Assembly (NCBI GenBank): GCA_001829455.1
Contig: MIBH01000029.1
Coordinates: 20,661 to 67,713, forward strand
Origin: Spirochaetes bacterium RBG_13_51_14
Lineage (GTDB): Bacteria > Spirochaetota > UBA4802 > UBA5550
Reading direction: 5' to 3'
Length of the DNA: 47,053 bases
Positions within the stretch are counted from its first letter, which is position 1, and each line of letters opens with the position of its first letter. Both the position numbers and the translations under genes were made by a program. Below the pieces are notes generated by a model, which made no database searches, was not told where the DNA came from, and saw only the letters and a program-made list of their open reading frames with translations. Below, piece by piece: positions 36,376-46,168 of this stretch.

Positions 36376-38703
36376 ATGCGCCAGATAAAAAGAGTCGCCA
36401 TTATCGGTGCCGGATCATGGGGTACCGCGGTAGCGAAAAATATAGCGGAGTCGAAGCCGCATATCACCGTGCGATTCTGGGCCCATGAGAAACCAGTCGC
36501 CGCGTCAATCAATACAACCCACGAGAACGCCGCGTTCCTGCCGGGCGTGAAGCTCCCCCCCAACATCACGGCGACGAACAACCTGAAGGAAGCGCTGGAT
36601 GGCGCCGATGTTGTGTTGCTGGCAACTCCCTCACGGGTGGTGTACGACATGTCACAGCGCATGGGCAGATTCATCATGGACGACATGCATGTCGGCTTTC
36701 TTACCAAGGGCTTCTGTAAAGTCCAGAATGAGATATTAACGATCTCCCAGACCATGGAAAGGGCAATCCCCCGTTTGAAGGGAAAAGTCGTCGCCATCTC
36801 GGGGCCGAGCCACGCTGAGGAGGTGTCCCTGAGGTTTCATACCTGCCTGAATGTCGCGAGCACTAACGCGGGGTCCCGCGCCGCCGTGGCTTCGCTTCTC
36901 GAATCTGAATATCTCCGGTGCCGCGAGACCGAGGACATCCGCGGCGTCGAAGTGGGGGGCACGCTCAAAAATCCGGCGGCGATTGCGGCCGGCATGATCA
37001 GCGCGCTGCCCCGGTGCGGGGATAACCTCGCCGGCGCCCTCATCTCGGAGGCGCTCAAGGAGATGGTGCGGCTGGCCGAAGCGTTCAACATCAGCCGCGA
37101 GAGCATGCTGGACATCTCGGGCCTGGGCGACCTTGTGGCCACCGCCCTGAGCAGGCACAGCCGTAACCGGAGGTTCGGCCGGGACATAGCCGGCCAGATC
37201 ATGACCAAAGGCAGGACCCTGAGCCTCTGGGACCGTATGGCGCTGAGAATCAGGCCTGAGAGCGTGATCGAACGGATGAGCGAGAAGCTCCATTACCTGG
37301 CCGAAGGGGCATACGCCATCGAACCCATTATAGATTTTGCTGAATCGAAGAACATCTCCATACCCGTATACCGTGCCCTTTACGAAGTTCTCCTGAACAA
37401 GAAGGACCCGTCCCTGCTCATAGAGACCATCAAGAATCCGGAACGGTTCGACGAGCTCTTCTTCAGTACGAAAATCCATATTTCAGACAGGAAGAAGGGC
37501 CTTGAGCGGGTGAAGGGAAAGGTCTTCAGGAGCATGATCATATCCCTGACCGTGGAAAAGTTTCTCTCGAATCAGGGCGGTGGCAGCGCGGCACCCGGGC
37601 CGGCGGCGATAATCAGGACGCTCAGAGAGATCAATGGCGCGCACGCGGGCGGCTCGCCGGCAGGCGATGACGGCCGTGAAGCCGGGATCATTGCACGGCT
37701 CAACAGCGGGAATTACGCTGAATCAGTGCGCCAGCTTTCACGCCTGTATATCAATGGCATCACTGACAATTTCCATTCAGCGTTCAAATGGATATTTTTC
37801 ATATTTATCGCTTTCATCCGTATAGCAGCAATTCTGAAGCGGAAGAAGGGCGGAGTGACGATTTCTGGACGGCTGGATGATGTCCGGCGAATCAAGCAAT
37901 CCGTCAACATCCTGTATGTCGCGGACAACACCGAAGCGTATCATCCAATCTTCCCGGTCCTGGCGATGGTCAGAAAAAGGCTTCCGTATCCGCGCTTCTT
38001 CATCGACGCGGACGCGACGCACCCGCGGGACATTTTCGTGCTGAAGCGATGCGGAGGGTTTGTCGTCGATACGAAAAAGCTCTCCAATCCGGTATACCGC
38101 GAGACCCTGTGCAGCTACCTGTCCACGCTTGCCGGCCACGGAGTGCCGATTCTCTATTTCACCTCCCGCGGCCGCGGCGGGAGCGACGCGCCCGAATGGA
38201 ATGAATTCCTGTCAGCCGTTACCGAAACGCTGTACCGGCACGCGGTGGAGCTGGCCCTGATCCCGGTCGAGATTTCGTATCTGCGCCGGCCCGCCGTGGT
38301 CGGCGGCCGAGCCGCCCGCTACAGCGATCTCTTGTCAGCCGGCGCCCACGTGCATTTCTCGAAGCCGATATACCTGTCGGAATACACGAAACAGCCGCAT
38401 ATGATCATCGGCCTTTCCGGAATTATCGCCACAATATGGAAGCAGGATCGAAAAATATTTCCGCATCACCTTCTTTGTAAAATACTGGCGGATAACAATT
38501 TCAGCATGAAATCCGACACGGCGGTGAAGCTGGCCAGGGATTACATGGGCCACGCCGGCCGGCGCTTCGACTACGCCCCGGCGAAAATGGTCAAGAAGGG
38601 AGCCCGGTTCCTCGAAGACAATGGCATAGCCACCCAATCGAATGGCTCCATAATAGTCCTCAACCGGGAACTGGCGGAATACTATGCGGGCTTGCTCGAA
38701 TGA
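36376..38703 (+). CDS. gpsA: NAD(P)-dependent glycerol-3-phosphate dehydrogenase fused to a PlsB-like acyltransferase domain with degenerate motifs
   Basis: Residues ~1-360: VAIIGAGSWGTAVAKNIA, GTLKNPAAIAAGM, SRNRRFG. Residues ~400-775: NILYVADNTEAYHP...FVLKRCGGFVVDT...YRETLCSYLSTLAGHGVPILYFTSRGRGG...LALIPVEISYLRRP, co-linear with PlsB blocks. Confidence 0.88.
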   Translation: MRQIKRVAIIGAGSWGTAVAKNIAESKPHITVRFWAHEKPVAASINTTHENAAFLPGVKLPPNITATNNLKEALDGADVVLLATPSRVVYDMSQRMGRFIMDDMHVGFLTKGFCKVQNEILTISQTMERAIPRLKGKVVAISGPSHAEEVSLRFHTCLNVASTNAGSRAAVASLLESEYLRCRETEDIRGVEVGGTLKNPAAIAAGMISALPRCGDNLAGALISEALKEMVRLAEAFNISRESMLDISGLGDLVATALSRHSRNRRFGRDIAGQIMTKGRTLSLWDRMALRIRPESVIERMSEKLHYLAEGAYAIEPIIDFAESKNISIPVYRALYEVLLNKKDPSLLIETIKNPERFDELFFSTKIHISDRKKGLERVKGKVFRSMIISLTVEKFLSNQGGGSAAPGPAAIIRTLREINGAHAGGSPAGDDGREAGIIARLNSGNYAESVRQLSRLYINGITDNFHSAFKWIFFIFIAFIRIAAILKRKKGGVTISGRLDDVRRIKQSVNILYVADNTEAYHPIFPVLAMVRKRLPYPRFFIDADATHPRDIFVLKRCGGFVVDTKKLSNPVYRETLCSYLSTLAGHGVPILYFTSRGRGGSDAPEWNEFLSAVTETLYRHAVELALIPVEISYLRRPAVVGGRAARYSDLLSAGAHVHFSKPIYLSEYTKQPHMIIGLSGIIATIWKQDRKIFPHHLLCKILADNNFSMKSDTAVKLARDYMGHAGRRFDYAPAKMVKKGARFLEDNGIATQSNGSIIVLNRELAEYYAGLLE

Positions 38704-38737
38704 TTCCGCGCCGGGCGGGATGTTTTTCCACGATCTG

Positions 38738-40150
38738 TCAGACCCTGAGCAAATGTTCGAATGTTCCATAGAGCACCTGCACCAGCTGGGCGCGCCCTTC
38801 GATAGACCCCGACAATCCGTACAGGGCACTGCTTCTGGGTTTTGTTCCGGCTGCCGATTGTGCGTATGCAACTCCCGCGCGGAGATCATGCAGAAGTTGT
38901 TCGGCGATATCCGGCACCATGGTCTGCGGCATGGTGACGCAGAAATGAATCGCAGGCGGATTCTGCAGTCCGTTGAACCTCCATCCCTTTGATATCATAT
39001 AGTCGTTAACGTGATAGATATCAACCTGTTTGGAGCGAAGGCTGATGAGAAACGTCGGGTTTCCAATCACTTCCAGTTCAGGGATCTCACCCGCTCCCCG
39101 CTTGATCCGTTCAGCGATTTTCATAATGGCGGCGGCGGATCGCAGGTATCCTTCCTCCCCCAGGTATACCATCGCGGCCCAGGTCGATGCGGTCAGACCG
39201 CCTGACCGGCTTCCGGTCATCGACGGGGAAGCGTAGATGCCGCCGGGCCAGTGCGCCATTTGATAAAATTGATACCGGCGGAGCTTCAGGTTACGGTAGA
39301 GAACGACCGAATTTCCCTTGAGGCCAAAGCCGAATTTATGGGTATCGGCGGAGATGGACGTCAATCCGGGTAGACGGAAGTCAAAGACCGGCACGTCGTA
39401 GCCGAGCTTTTCGATCCACGGCAGGATAAAGCCGCCGAGGCAGCCGTCCACATGAAAGCCGATCCCGCGCGCCAGCGCGATATCGGACAACTCATCCATG
39501 GGATCAATCAGCCCGTATGGGTAATTGCCGGCGCTGCCGACAAGAGCGACGGTACGCTTGTTGATCAGCTTTTTAACTTTATCCGGTCTTACCAGGAAAT
39601 CAGTTTCATTCACCGGCGCCAGCACAATTTTTATTCCGAAATATTCACCCGCTTTGTGAAATGCCGGGTGCGCCGTGACGGGCAGGATTATCTCCGGCTT
39701 CGTTATATTTTTTTCCGCCCGGGCCATGTCTCGATACACCTTCATGGCCATCATGATGCTTTCACTGCCGCCGAACGTGACGCTGCCGCACACCTCGTCG
39801 TCCGGATTGCGGTCTCTCACTGCATCGCCGTTCAGCATTCTGGCCGTCATGGAGACAATTTCGCTTTCAAACTTCGACATGCTCGGACACAGATCAACCT
39901 GGAGGACATTGACGTGCGAATAGAGCGAAAAAATTTTATTGAGAAAGGCGCGGTGATCGTCACCCGCGTGATAGAATGTGCCGGATACCATGCCGTTTTT
40001 CCATTTCGCATCCTCCTCTTCCGCCATGGCCGAGAGCTCTCTGAATATATCCTCCCGGTCCCTCCCTTTTTCAGGGAGCCGCTCATAGCTCTTGTAACGA
40101 TTCTTGTAGGGTTTGAAGGGATCTTTGAATCCGCTCTTCTGGTCCGACAT
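38738..40150 (-). CDS. sphingosine-1-phosphate lyase-like PLP enzyme
   Basis: MVSGTFYHAGDDHRAFLNKIFSLYSHVNVLQVDLCPSMSKFESEIVSM; FGGSESIMMAMK; SADTHKFGFGLKGNSVVLYRN PLP-lysine motif. Confidence 0.92.
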   Translation of the reverse strand: MSDQKSGFKDPFKPYKNRYKSYERLPEKGRDREDIFRELSAMAEEEDAKWKNGMVSGTFYHAGDDHRAFLNKIFSLYSHVNVLQVDLCPSMSKFESEIVSMTARMLNGDAVRDRNPDDEVCGSVTFGGSESIMMAMKVYRDMARAEKNITKPEIILPVTAHPAFHKAGEYFGIKIVLAPVNETDFLVRPDKVKKLINKRTVALVGSAGNYPYGLIDPMDELSDIALARGIGFHVDGCLGGFILPWIEKLGYDVPVFDFRLPGLTSISADTHKFGFGLKGNSVVLYRNLKLRRYQFYQMAHWPGGIYASPSMTGSRSGGLTASTWAAMVYLGEEGYLRSAAAIMKIAERIKRGAGEIPELEVIGNPTFLISLRSKQVDIYHVNDYMISKGWRFNGLQNPPAIHFCVTMPQTMVPDIAEQLLHDLRAGVAYAQSAAGTKPRSSALYGLSGSIEGRAQLVQVLYGTFEHLLRV

Positions 40151-40177
40151 GGCAACCTCCGTTGGAATTATTGCATG

Positions 40178-41848
40178 TTATCCGTTCAATGCGGCGAATA
40201 TCCGTTTATTTCTGATGAACAATTGACGGAACTGTCCGTACATGGTATCGTAAACAGGGCGGTTGGCTTCATTCGGCTCGAAGACCTTTTTGATCTTTAC
40301 CAAATCCGCCAGCTCCTCGATGGTGCGGCAGCCGAGCTTGTTGAACGCGAGCATTGCCGCGCCGCGGAGCGTCGTTCGCGCAGGATCGGCAACCTGATGA
40401 ATGGGCACCCCCAGTACGTCTGCATGGATCTGGGCCCATATGTCGGAGAGGGCTCCTCCGCCGGCGAATCTGAAGTTCGTGAATGGACGGCCGGTGAATG
40501 TTTCCGCCGACCCCATCGTCCAGCGGTTATTATAGGCAAGACCTTCCATGACGGCCCGGGTCATGTGTCTCCGTGTTGAACCGAGGGAGAGGTTGAAAAA
40601 ACCTCCACGGGCGCTGCCGTTTTCATCCGGCGTCATCGTCCCGTTCAGCCAGGGCATGAAGATGATACCCTCGCTGCCGGCTGGCGTACCAGCGGCCATG
40701 CTGTCTGCCCGCGCGTATACGTCACCCGGCATCGGGCCCGTCTCGAATTCATCGTCGGCATAAACGATGTTATTGAGATAGAACTCAAGGGCCTTGCCGC
40801 CCGTAAGCTGTTCGGCCATCATGAGGTACCGGTTCTCCAGCGGACTCGGCATTGTGGTAATGGTGTGGAAGAGGTCCGTCTTTTTAAAGGGAAGATGGCA
40901 GGTAAGAACCAGGGAAGTCCCGATACATATGATTCCATCGAAATCGCGAACCACTCCGGAGCCGATGGCCGAGGCGTTGGTGTCATTAGTTCCCGCGATC
41001 ACCCGGGTGGAAGCGGGCAACCCCAGTTCATCCGCGACGGAGGGGAGGAGGGTGCCGATGAAGTCCTTGTTGGGTACCAGTTCGGGAAATTTTTCCCGCT
41101 CGAGACCGGCACACTTCAGAAGTTTGTCGCTGTATTCGGTGCTGCCCCATATACGGTTGTCCACGACCAGCATGGGTATGACGGTTTCCTGTGAGGCCGC
41201 GCATCTACCGGTGAGGCGGAAGTTCAGGTAGTCCATCGGTTCAAGGAATTTCCATGTTTTCCTGAAAATTTCGGGACGCTCGTTCTTTATGAACAGGATA
41301 TGGGCCAGGGAATCGACCCCGGACCGAGTGGGGGCGAGACCGGTCAATCTGACCCACCGGATCAATTTGCTCAGCCCGTATCCCCTGATGCTGGGGAAAC
41401 CCCGGATTACCTCGCGGTTGTACCGCGCGCCGCGTGAATCCAGCCAGTGGACCGCATTCATCAACGGGTCGCCGTTTTCATCGATCGGAAGTACGACCGA
41501 CCACTGCGATGTGCAGCTGACGGCCTGGATGCTATCGGGAGAAACCCGGGATTCGCTGACGGCCTTCCGTGCGGATCTGATGACGCCTTCCCACCACGCA
41601 CCGGGTTCCTGCTCGGCGCCCCCCCGGGGAAGGATATGGATGGGAACCCGTTCTGCGGCGCTTGATTTAACCTCCCCGGTGTCGGATACTACCGCGGCCT
41701 TCGGTCCGCCGCTGCCGAGATCGATTGCAAGCACGTACCGCTGCGTCGCCGGTGGGTTGTCATCTTTTTTCGGGTCGCTTTGCATTACTAATTTCTTGAC
41801 TGCGCTCATCATCATAATAAGATTGTTGGCTATATTGCCATTGATCAT
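40178..41848 (-). CDS. FGGY-family carbohydrate kinase (xylulokinase-like); start uncertain
   Basis: LAIDLGSGGPKAAVVSDTGEV; AGTNDTNASAIGSG; FRFAGGGALSDIWAQIHADVLGVPIHQV. Confidence 0.92.
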   Translation of the reverse strand: MINGNIANNLIMMMSAVKKLVMQSDPKKDDNPPATQRYVLAIDLGSGGPKAAVVSDTGEVKSSAAERVPIHILPRGGAEQEPGAWWEGVIRSARKAVSESRVSPDSIQAVSCTSQWSVVLPIDENGDPLMNAVHWLDSRGARYNREVIRGFPSIRGYGLSKLIRWVRLTGLAPTRSGVDSLAHILFIKNERPEIFRKTWKFLEPMDYLNFRLTGRCAASQETVIPMLVVDNRIWGSTEYSDKLLKCAGLEREKFPELVPNKDFIGTLLPSVADELGLPASTRVIAGTNDTNASAIGSGVVRDFDGIICIGTSLVLTCHLPFKKTDLFHTITTMPSPLENRYLMMAEQLTGGKALEFYLNNIVYADDEFETGPMPGDVYARADSMAAGTPAGSEGIIFMPWLNGTMTPDENGSARGGFFNLSLGSTRRHMTRAVMEGLAYNNRWTMGSAETFTGRPFTNFRFAGGGALSDIWAQIHADVLGVPIHQVADPARTTLRGAAMLAFNKLGCRTIEELADLVKIKKVFEPNEANRPVYDTMYGQFRQLFIRNKRIFAALNG

Positions 41849-41880
41849 TTATTATTTTCATGAGAGGAATAGCCGTTTCA

Positions 41881-42264
41881 TTATTTCATGGTGATTTGAG
41901 AATTATTGTATTCAATGATTTTATCAACAACCAGCCGGGCAATAACCTCATCGATGTTTATGCAACTTCGTCTGAATTTTTTAATAAGCTCGGAATAGGG
42001 GAAGGTCCCATCAGGGACGAGAATAGGCGTCACCGGATGGCGGAAAACTCCCGGGTAATCGTCTATCCTGTTGTGGCTGAATCTCTTTTCTCTGTGCCAG
42101 GTGAAAGCGTGTTCATTGACCAGTTTATTATAACAGAGCTGAAAGCCGATTATTTCCCGACTCTGTACGTCATGCCACACTATCAGATCAAAGTAATCGT
42201 CCTCGAACCAGCGTCTGAAGATGTGATCTTCTTTCTGAGTTATGTTGTAATTTTCCTGAAGCAT
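41881..42264 (-). CDS. hypothetical protein
   Basis: 127 aa ORF on the same strand as neighbours; no recognised motif. Confidence 0.5.
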   Translation of the reverse strand: MLQENYNITQKEDHIFRRWFEDDYFDLIVWHDVQSREIIGFQLCYNKLVNEHAFTWHREKRFSHNRIDDYPGVFRHPVTPILVPDGTFPYSELIKKFRRSCINIDEVIARLVVDKIIEYNNSQITMK

Positions 42265-42377
42265 TGGTCTCGTCTGATAGCGATATGATATTCATGGGTA
42301 TCGCGAATGGTTCACGTTATACGCGGCACCGCGAACAGGTCCATTTATACTGGCAACTGGCTAATAAATCAACCACA

Positions 42378-42878
42378 TTATGCCAGCTTTTCTATGTGCC
42401 TGCAGGTTTCTTCCACATCCCGTGCCGTCACGACCGGCGCGCCCTGGTAATCATCGATCGCGGCCTCCGGGAAAGCCGCGCTCCATCCGCCGGCGAACAG
42501 GCAGCAGATCAGCGGCTTGCAGTGGATCCGGGCGTACGCGATCTCCGAAAGAGTCCCGGCCTTGCCGCCGATGGCGACAATGACGTCCGCCGCCAGGACA
42601 TTGATGGCGTTTCGCGCGTGTCCCATTCCCGTCGGGATTACTATCGAACAGAAGCGGTTTGCCTCATCAAGTCCGTCCCCCGGAACGATTCCGATAACGG
42701 TGCCTCCGCGTTCAGACGCGCCACGCGACGCCGCTTCCATGATGCCGCCGCGGCCCCCGGTTATGAGCACGTAACCCCGGTCTGCGATGAAACGGCCAAT
42801 GGCTCGGGCCTCATCGTTAAATCCCGTTTCGTCCGATGATCCGATAACGACAACCTGCTTTTTTCTCATGGTATTCAC
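42378..42878 (-). CDS. LOG/SLOG-family protein (TIGR00725-like)
   Basis: VVVIGSSD...YVLITGGRGGIMEAASRGASERGGTVIGIVPG; DVIVAIGGKAGTLSEIAYA. Confidence 0.9.
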   Translation of the reverse strand: MNTMRKKQVVVIGSSDETGFNDEARAIGRFIADRGYVLITGGRGGIMEAASRGASERGGTVIGIVPGDGLDEANRFCSIVIPTGMGHARNAINVLAADVIVAIGGKAGTLSEIAYARIHCKPLICCLFAGGWSAAFPEAAIDDYQGAPVVTARDVEETCRHIEKLA

Positions 42879-42911
42879 CTCGCCTGGGTTTTCCGTACTG
42901 CCGAGCGTCGC

Positions 42912-43841
42912 TTATAGCTTTTCAAGAAAAAGATACAGCGACTGCGGCGTGTCGATTTCGGTATGAAGCACCTTGTAGGGAATGTTGTTGCCGTGGAAAT
43001 CGAAATCTATCCTGTTGCGCTTTATGTCCAGGCGCTGTTTGGTGTTTTCATCATAAAGAACAAGGTAGCTGGAGAGTGATAGGGCGAAGATCCTGACGGT
43101 ATCCGGGTAGGTTCTTTTCAGGGTGTTCACGATGAAGTTTGAAAATTCTATCAGTTTGTAGATGCCGGCGTGATAGAGCGATTCGTGGGGATTGTACAGC
43201 GTGAACCGGTCAACATACACGGCGTCGCCTTTGCCGTCGTTGAATATTTTCGAGATCTGGGACGAGATATCATGCATGTAATTGAGCATCACGGGGGTAA
43301 AGAATTCGCTGTTTTTCTCGTAAATCGTTTTCAACAGCTCAGCGAGAAACTTGAAATCGTCTGCGTTGAAAAGAGGAGAGGACGTGACAGTGCCCGCGAC
43401 GATAGTTTCTCTCACTGCCGCTATTGTTGTGAGCATCAGTGTGAATGCCTGGCCGCCCTGCTCTCCCAGAGGGATCCGCGTGATTACACTATCCCTCAGT
43501 GATCCGTATTCCCGGCTTATTAATTCGGGCAGGGCGTTCATGAGAATTTTATCGCCCGCTGAGGCAAGCGGGACCGGGTTGCCGTTTTTCATAACGTAAA
43601 TCGCGGTCAGATGGGCGCTATTGGCCGTGTTATGATGATAGAGCAGGCCTTTTATAAAGCCCGTCACATGATCGGATACGTATTTCCTTTCTAATTTCCT
43701 GTATTGGAGTAATAGCTTTTTGTAGGCGTCTCTGGTTTTCTCAAGGGTCAGGTTCCCTACGGAACGCGCTTTTATGACGTCCCTGATCTGGTCCAGGAGA
43801 ATGTTGATATCTGTACCGGCGCTCATGCGATCCATCTTCAT
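42912..43841 (-). CDS. hypothetical protein, 309 aa
   Basis: Intact ORF on the same strand as folC/aroE; no recognised motif. Confidence 0.7.
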   Translation of the reverse strand: MKMDRMSAGTDINILLDQIRDVIKARSVGNLTLEKTRDAYKKLLLQYRKLERKYVSDHVTGFIKGLLYHHNTANSAHLTAIYVMKNGNPVPLASAGDKILMNALPELISREYGSLRDSVITRIPLGEQGGQAFTLMLTTIAAVRETIVAGTVTSSPLFNADDFKFLAELLKTIYEKNSEFFTPVMLNYMHDISSQISKIFNDGKGDAVYVDRFTLYNPHESLYHAGIYKLIEFSNFIVNTLKRTYPDTVRIFALSLSSYLVLYDENTKQRLDIKRNRIDFDFHGNNIPYKVLHTEIDTPQSLYLFLEKL

Positions 43842-43939
43842 TGCAGATTATTATGTAATACTATTCGACCGGTTGATGAATTTCAAGAACAATTTCATTG
43901 CCGTTTGCGTTGTTAAATCGTGCGGGGGGCACGGCCCCG

Positions 43940-45238
43940 TCACGATCGCCGGTGATGATGCGCATAATGCTGGGCAGTGCCGTACAGCCGGAAGGAGCCG
44001 ATGAAAAAAAAGACCGTATCTTGGGCGATCATCCGGTCAAGCCTTCGGTGAAGTTCTGTTTCATCGGCGGTGATGATATCCTTGATGACCCGGGGATGGT
44101 CACCGGGCCGCGGGCGGTGGCACCGCGGATCGGTGAGGATGAAGTAGATCCCCTTCATCCCGTGTTCTTCCAGAACCTTCATGATCCCTCCGATATCCTT
44201 GTCCTTCATCAGGGTTATGACAAGGGTGAGGTTTCGAAGGTTGAATTTTTTACTCGCCAGTTTCGCCATTTCATGCATGGCGGCCCTGTTGTGGGCGGGA
44301 TCGTACACCACCACCACCGGGTCCCGCGATAATACCTGAAATCTGCCCGGCGCATTGAAGTTTTTCATGCCTTCCCTTATGGCGTCATCAGTCAGGCTCT
44401 GAAAATATGAACGGGCGATAATCGATGCAGTCACCGCCAGAGAACTATTGGCGACCTGTCTCCCCATCGGGTGGCTCACTTCGAGGCCGATAATCTGCTG
44501 CGGGGGTTTCCCCGCCAACCGGTAATCATACCTGAACCCGTTTTCGAGTTCAACGATATTCTCCGTGGTAAAATCGCGGCCCAGGGCGTAGAAATCGGCC
44601 TGCCGGACCCGCGCATGAGAGGCGAGTATTTCATTGACATCCGCGCTGGTGTTGGAAGTAACGACGGGGACCCCGTTCTTGATGATGCCGGCTTTCTCGC
44701 GGGTGATGGCCTCAAGCGTATTTCCCAGTATATGCGTGTGGTCCATCGAAATATCAGTTATGACGGATACGAGGGGGGTTATAACGTTGGTTGAGTCAAG
44801 CCTGCCGCCCAGCCCGGTCTCTATGACGGCGATATCGACCCGTCGATCGCTGAAATGCCGCAAGGCGCACACGGTCAGAATGTCGAAGTATGTCGGGCGG
44901 AGGGATCTGTCCGAATCGGCCAGCCCGATGATGTCGTCAATGTAGCGCTCAAGTTCCCCGTCCTGAATATGTTCGTCATGAATCGCTATACGCTCATTGA
45001 TGTCAAGCAGGTGGGGGGAGGTATACCGGCCGGCGGCGTATCCGGCATGCGAGAATATGTCGTGGAGCATGTGCGCCACCGATCCCTTTCCATTGGTGCC
45101 GGCGATATGAATCATCCTGAGGGAGCGGTGCGGGTTCCCGAATCGATCGAGGAGCATAAGCACGCTCTCAAGCGAGTAGGATCGGAAGTCAGGCCGGTTT
45201 TCGTTATTGATGAATCTGCTGAGTTTTTCCTGTATCAT
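43940..45238 (-). CDS. folC: folylpolyglutamate synthase / dihydrofolate synthase
   Basis: MIHIAGTNGKGSVAHML P-loop; SPHLLDINERI; ETGLGGRLDSTNVI; VVYDPAHNRAAM. Start at 45238 overlaps the aroE stop (ATGA). Confidence 0.95.
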   Translation of the reverse strand: MIQEKLSRFINNENRPDFRSYSLESVLMLLDRFGNPHRSLRMIHIAGTNGKGSVAHMLHDIFSHAGYAAGRYTSPHLLDINERIAIHDEHIQDGELERYIDDIIGLADSDRSLRPTYFDILTVCALRHFSDRRVDIAVIETGLGGRLDSTNVITPLVSVITDISMDHTHILGNTLEAITREKAGIIKNGVPVVTSNTSADVNEILASHARVRQADFYALGRDFTTENIVELENGFRYDYRLAGKPPQQIIGLEVSHPMGRQVANSSLAVTASIIARSYFQSLTDDAIREGMKNFNAPGRFQVLSRDPVVVVYDPAHNRAAMHEMAKLASKKFNLRNLTLVITLMKDKDIGGIMKVLEEHGMKGIYFILTDPRCHRPRPGDHPRVIKDIITADETELHRRLDRMIAQDTVFFFIGSFRLYGTAQHYAHHHRRS

Positions 45239-46128
45239 GGGCCGATCTGCAGATGTTTCAGGACCGCCCGCCGCATGGTTTCCACGGGCGCGGAAGTGCC
45301 GGTCCACAGCTCGAACTGCCGGGCGCCCTGGTGTACGAGCATTTCGATCCCGTGCACTATTGTTGATCCGCGTTCCTCCGCCGCGGAAAGGAGCTTTGTC
45401 ATGTGTGGCGAATACACGATATCGAAGACCGTGTGACGGGCGGAAATAAATCCGGGGTCAATTGGTACGGCGTTGATATCGGGCGACATGCCGACGGGTG
45501 TTGTATTGATGATGATATCGACGGTCTCCATGAGTTTGCGGTCGATGTCGCTGAGCGGCACGGCACGCACGGAAGGCTCGGTTTTTCGAAGTTCGGCCGC
45601 GAGTCCCTCAATTCTGGTTACATTCCTGCCGGCGATTATAATCGAGGCGCCTCGCGCGAGCAGAGTAAACGCGATCGCCCGTGCTGATCCTCCGTTGCCG
45701 ATAACCAGGCACGTGGCGTTTCCCAGTGGGATATTTTCATTTTCCAGCGCGCGAATTGCGCCGTAACCGTCGGTGTTGAAGCCGGTGATTTTACCATCCC
45801 AATTCACGAGCGTGTTTACCGACCCGATACGGGCGGCGAGTTGGTCGATGCCGTCGATGTGCTTGATGACGTCAATTTTAAAGGGAATGGTGACGCTGGC
45901 GCCCAGTATATTCAGGGTTCTCATGGACTGAATCGCGTCTTCAATTGACGGAGGCTCGAAAGCGAGGTATACCGCATTGATCCCCAGTTGGTTGAAGGCG
46001 GCATTATGAATTACCGGGGAAAAGCTGTGGCGCACCGGCATCCCGAATATGCAGTACATTTCGGTGGAGGAATTTATTTCAGTGGTTATCACCTGCTCGT
46101 TATAGCGGGAGCAATTTATTTTTGTCAA
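45235..46128 (-). CDS. aroE: shikimate dehydrogenase
   Basis: MPVRHSFSPVIHNAAFNQLGINAVYLAFE; ASVTIPFK; GFNTDGYGAIRALE; VIGNGGSARAIAFTL. Confidence 0.95.
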   Translation of the reverse strand: MTKINCSRYNEQVITTEINSSTEMYCIFGMPVRHSFSPVIHNAAFNQLGINAVYLAFEPPSIEDAIQSMRTLNILGASVTIPFKIDVIKHIDGIDQLAARIGSVNTLVNWDGKITGFNTDGYGAIRALENENIPLGNATCLVIGNGGSARAIAFTLLARGASIIIAGRNVTRIEGLAAELRKTEPSVRAVPLSDIDRKLMETVDIIINTTPVGMSPDINAVPIDPGFISARHTVFDIVYSPHMTKLLSAAEERGSTIVHGIEMLVHQGARQFELWTGTSAPVETMRRAVLKHLQIGP

Positions 46129-46168
46129 TATATTTTAGCCGCCCATCCTCCATGAGGGGAGCCGTCTC

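Noticed and set aside
36736-37479. 247-aa minus-strand ORF inside gpsA
   Set aside because: Antisense shadow; sense frame is clearly GpsA.
39452-40579. 375-aa plus-strand ORF across the S1P-lyase-like and FGGY genes
   Set aside because: Spans two well-supported minus-strand genes and their boundary; no motif of its own.
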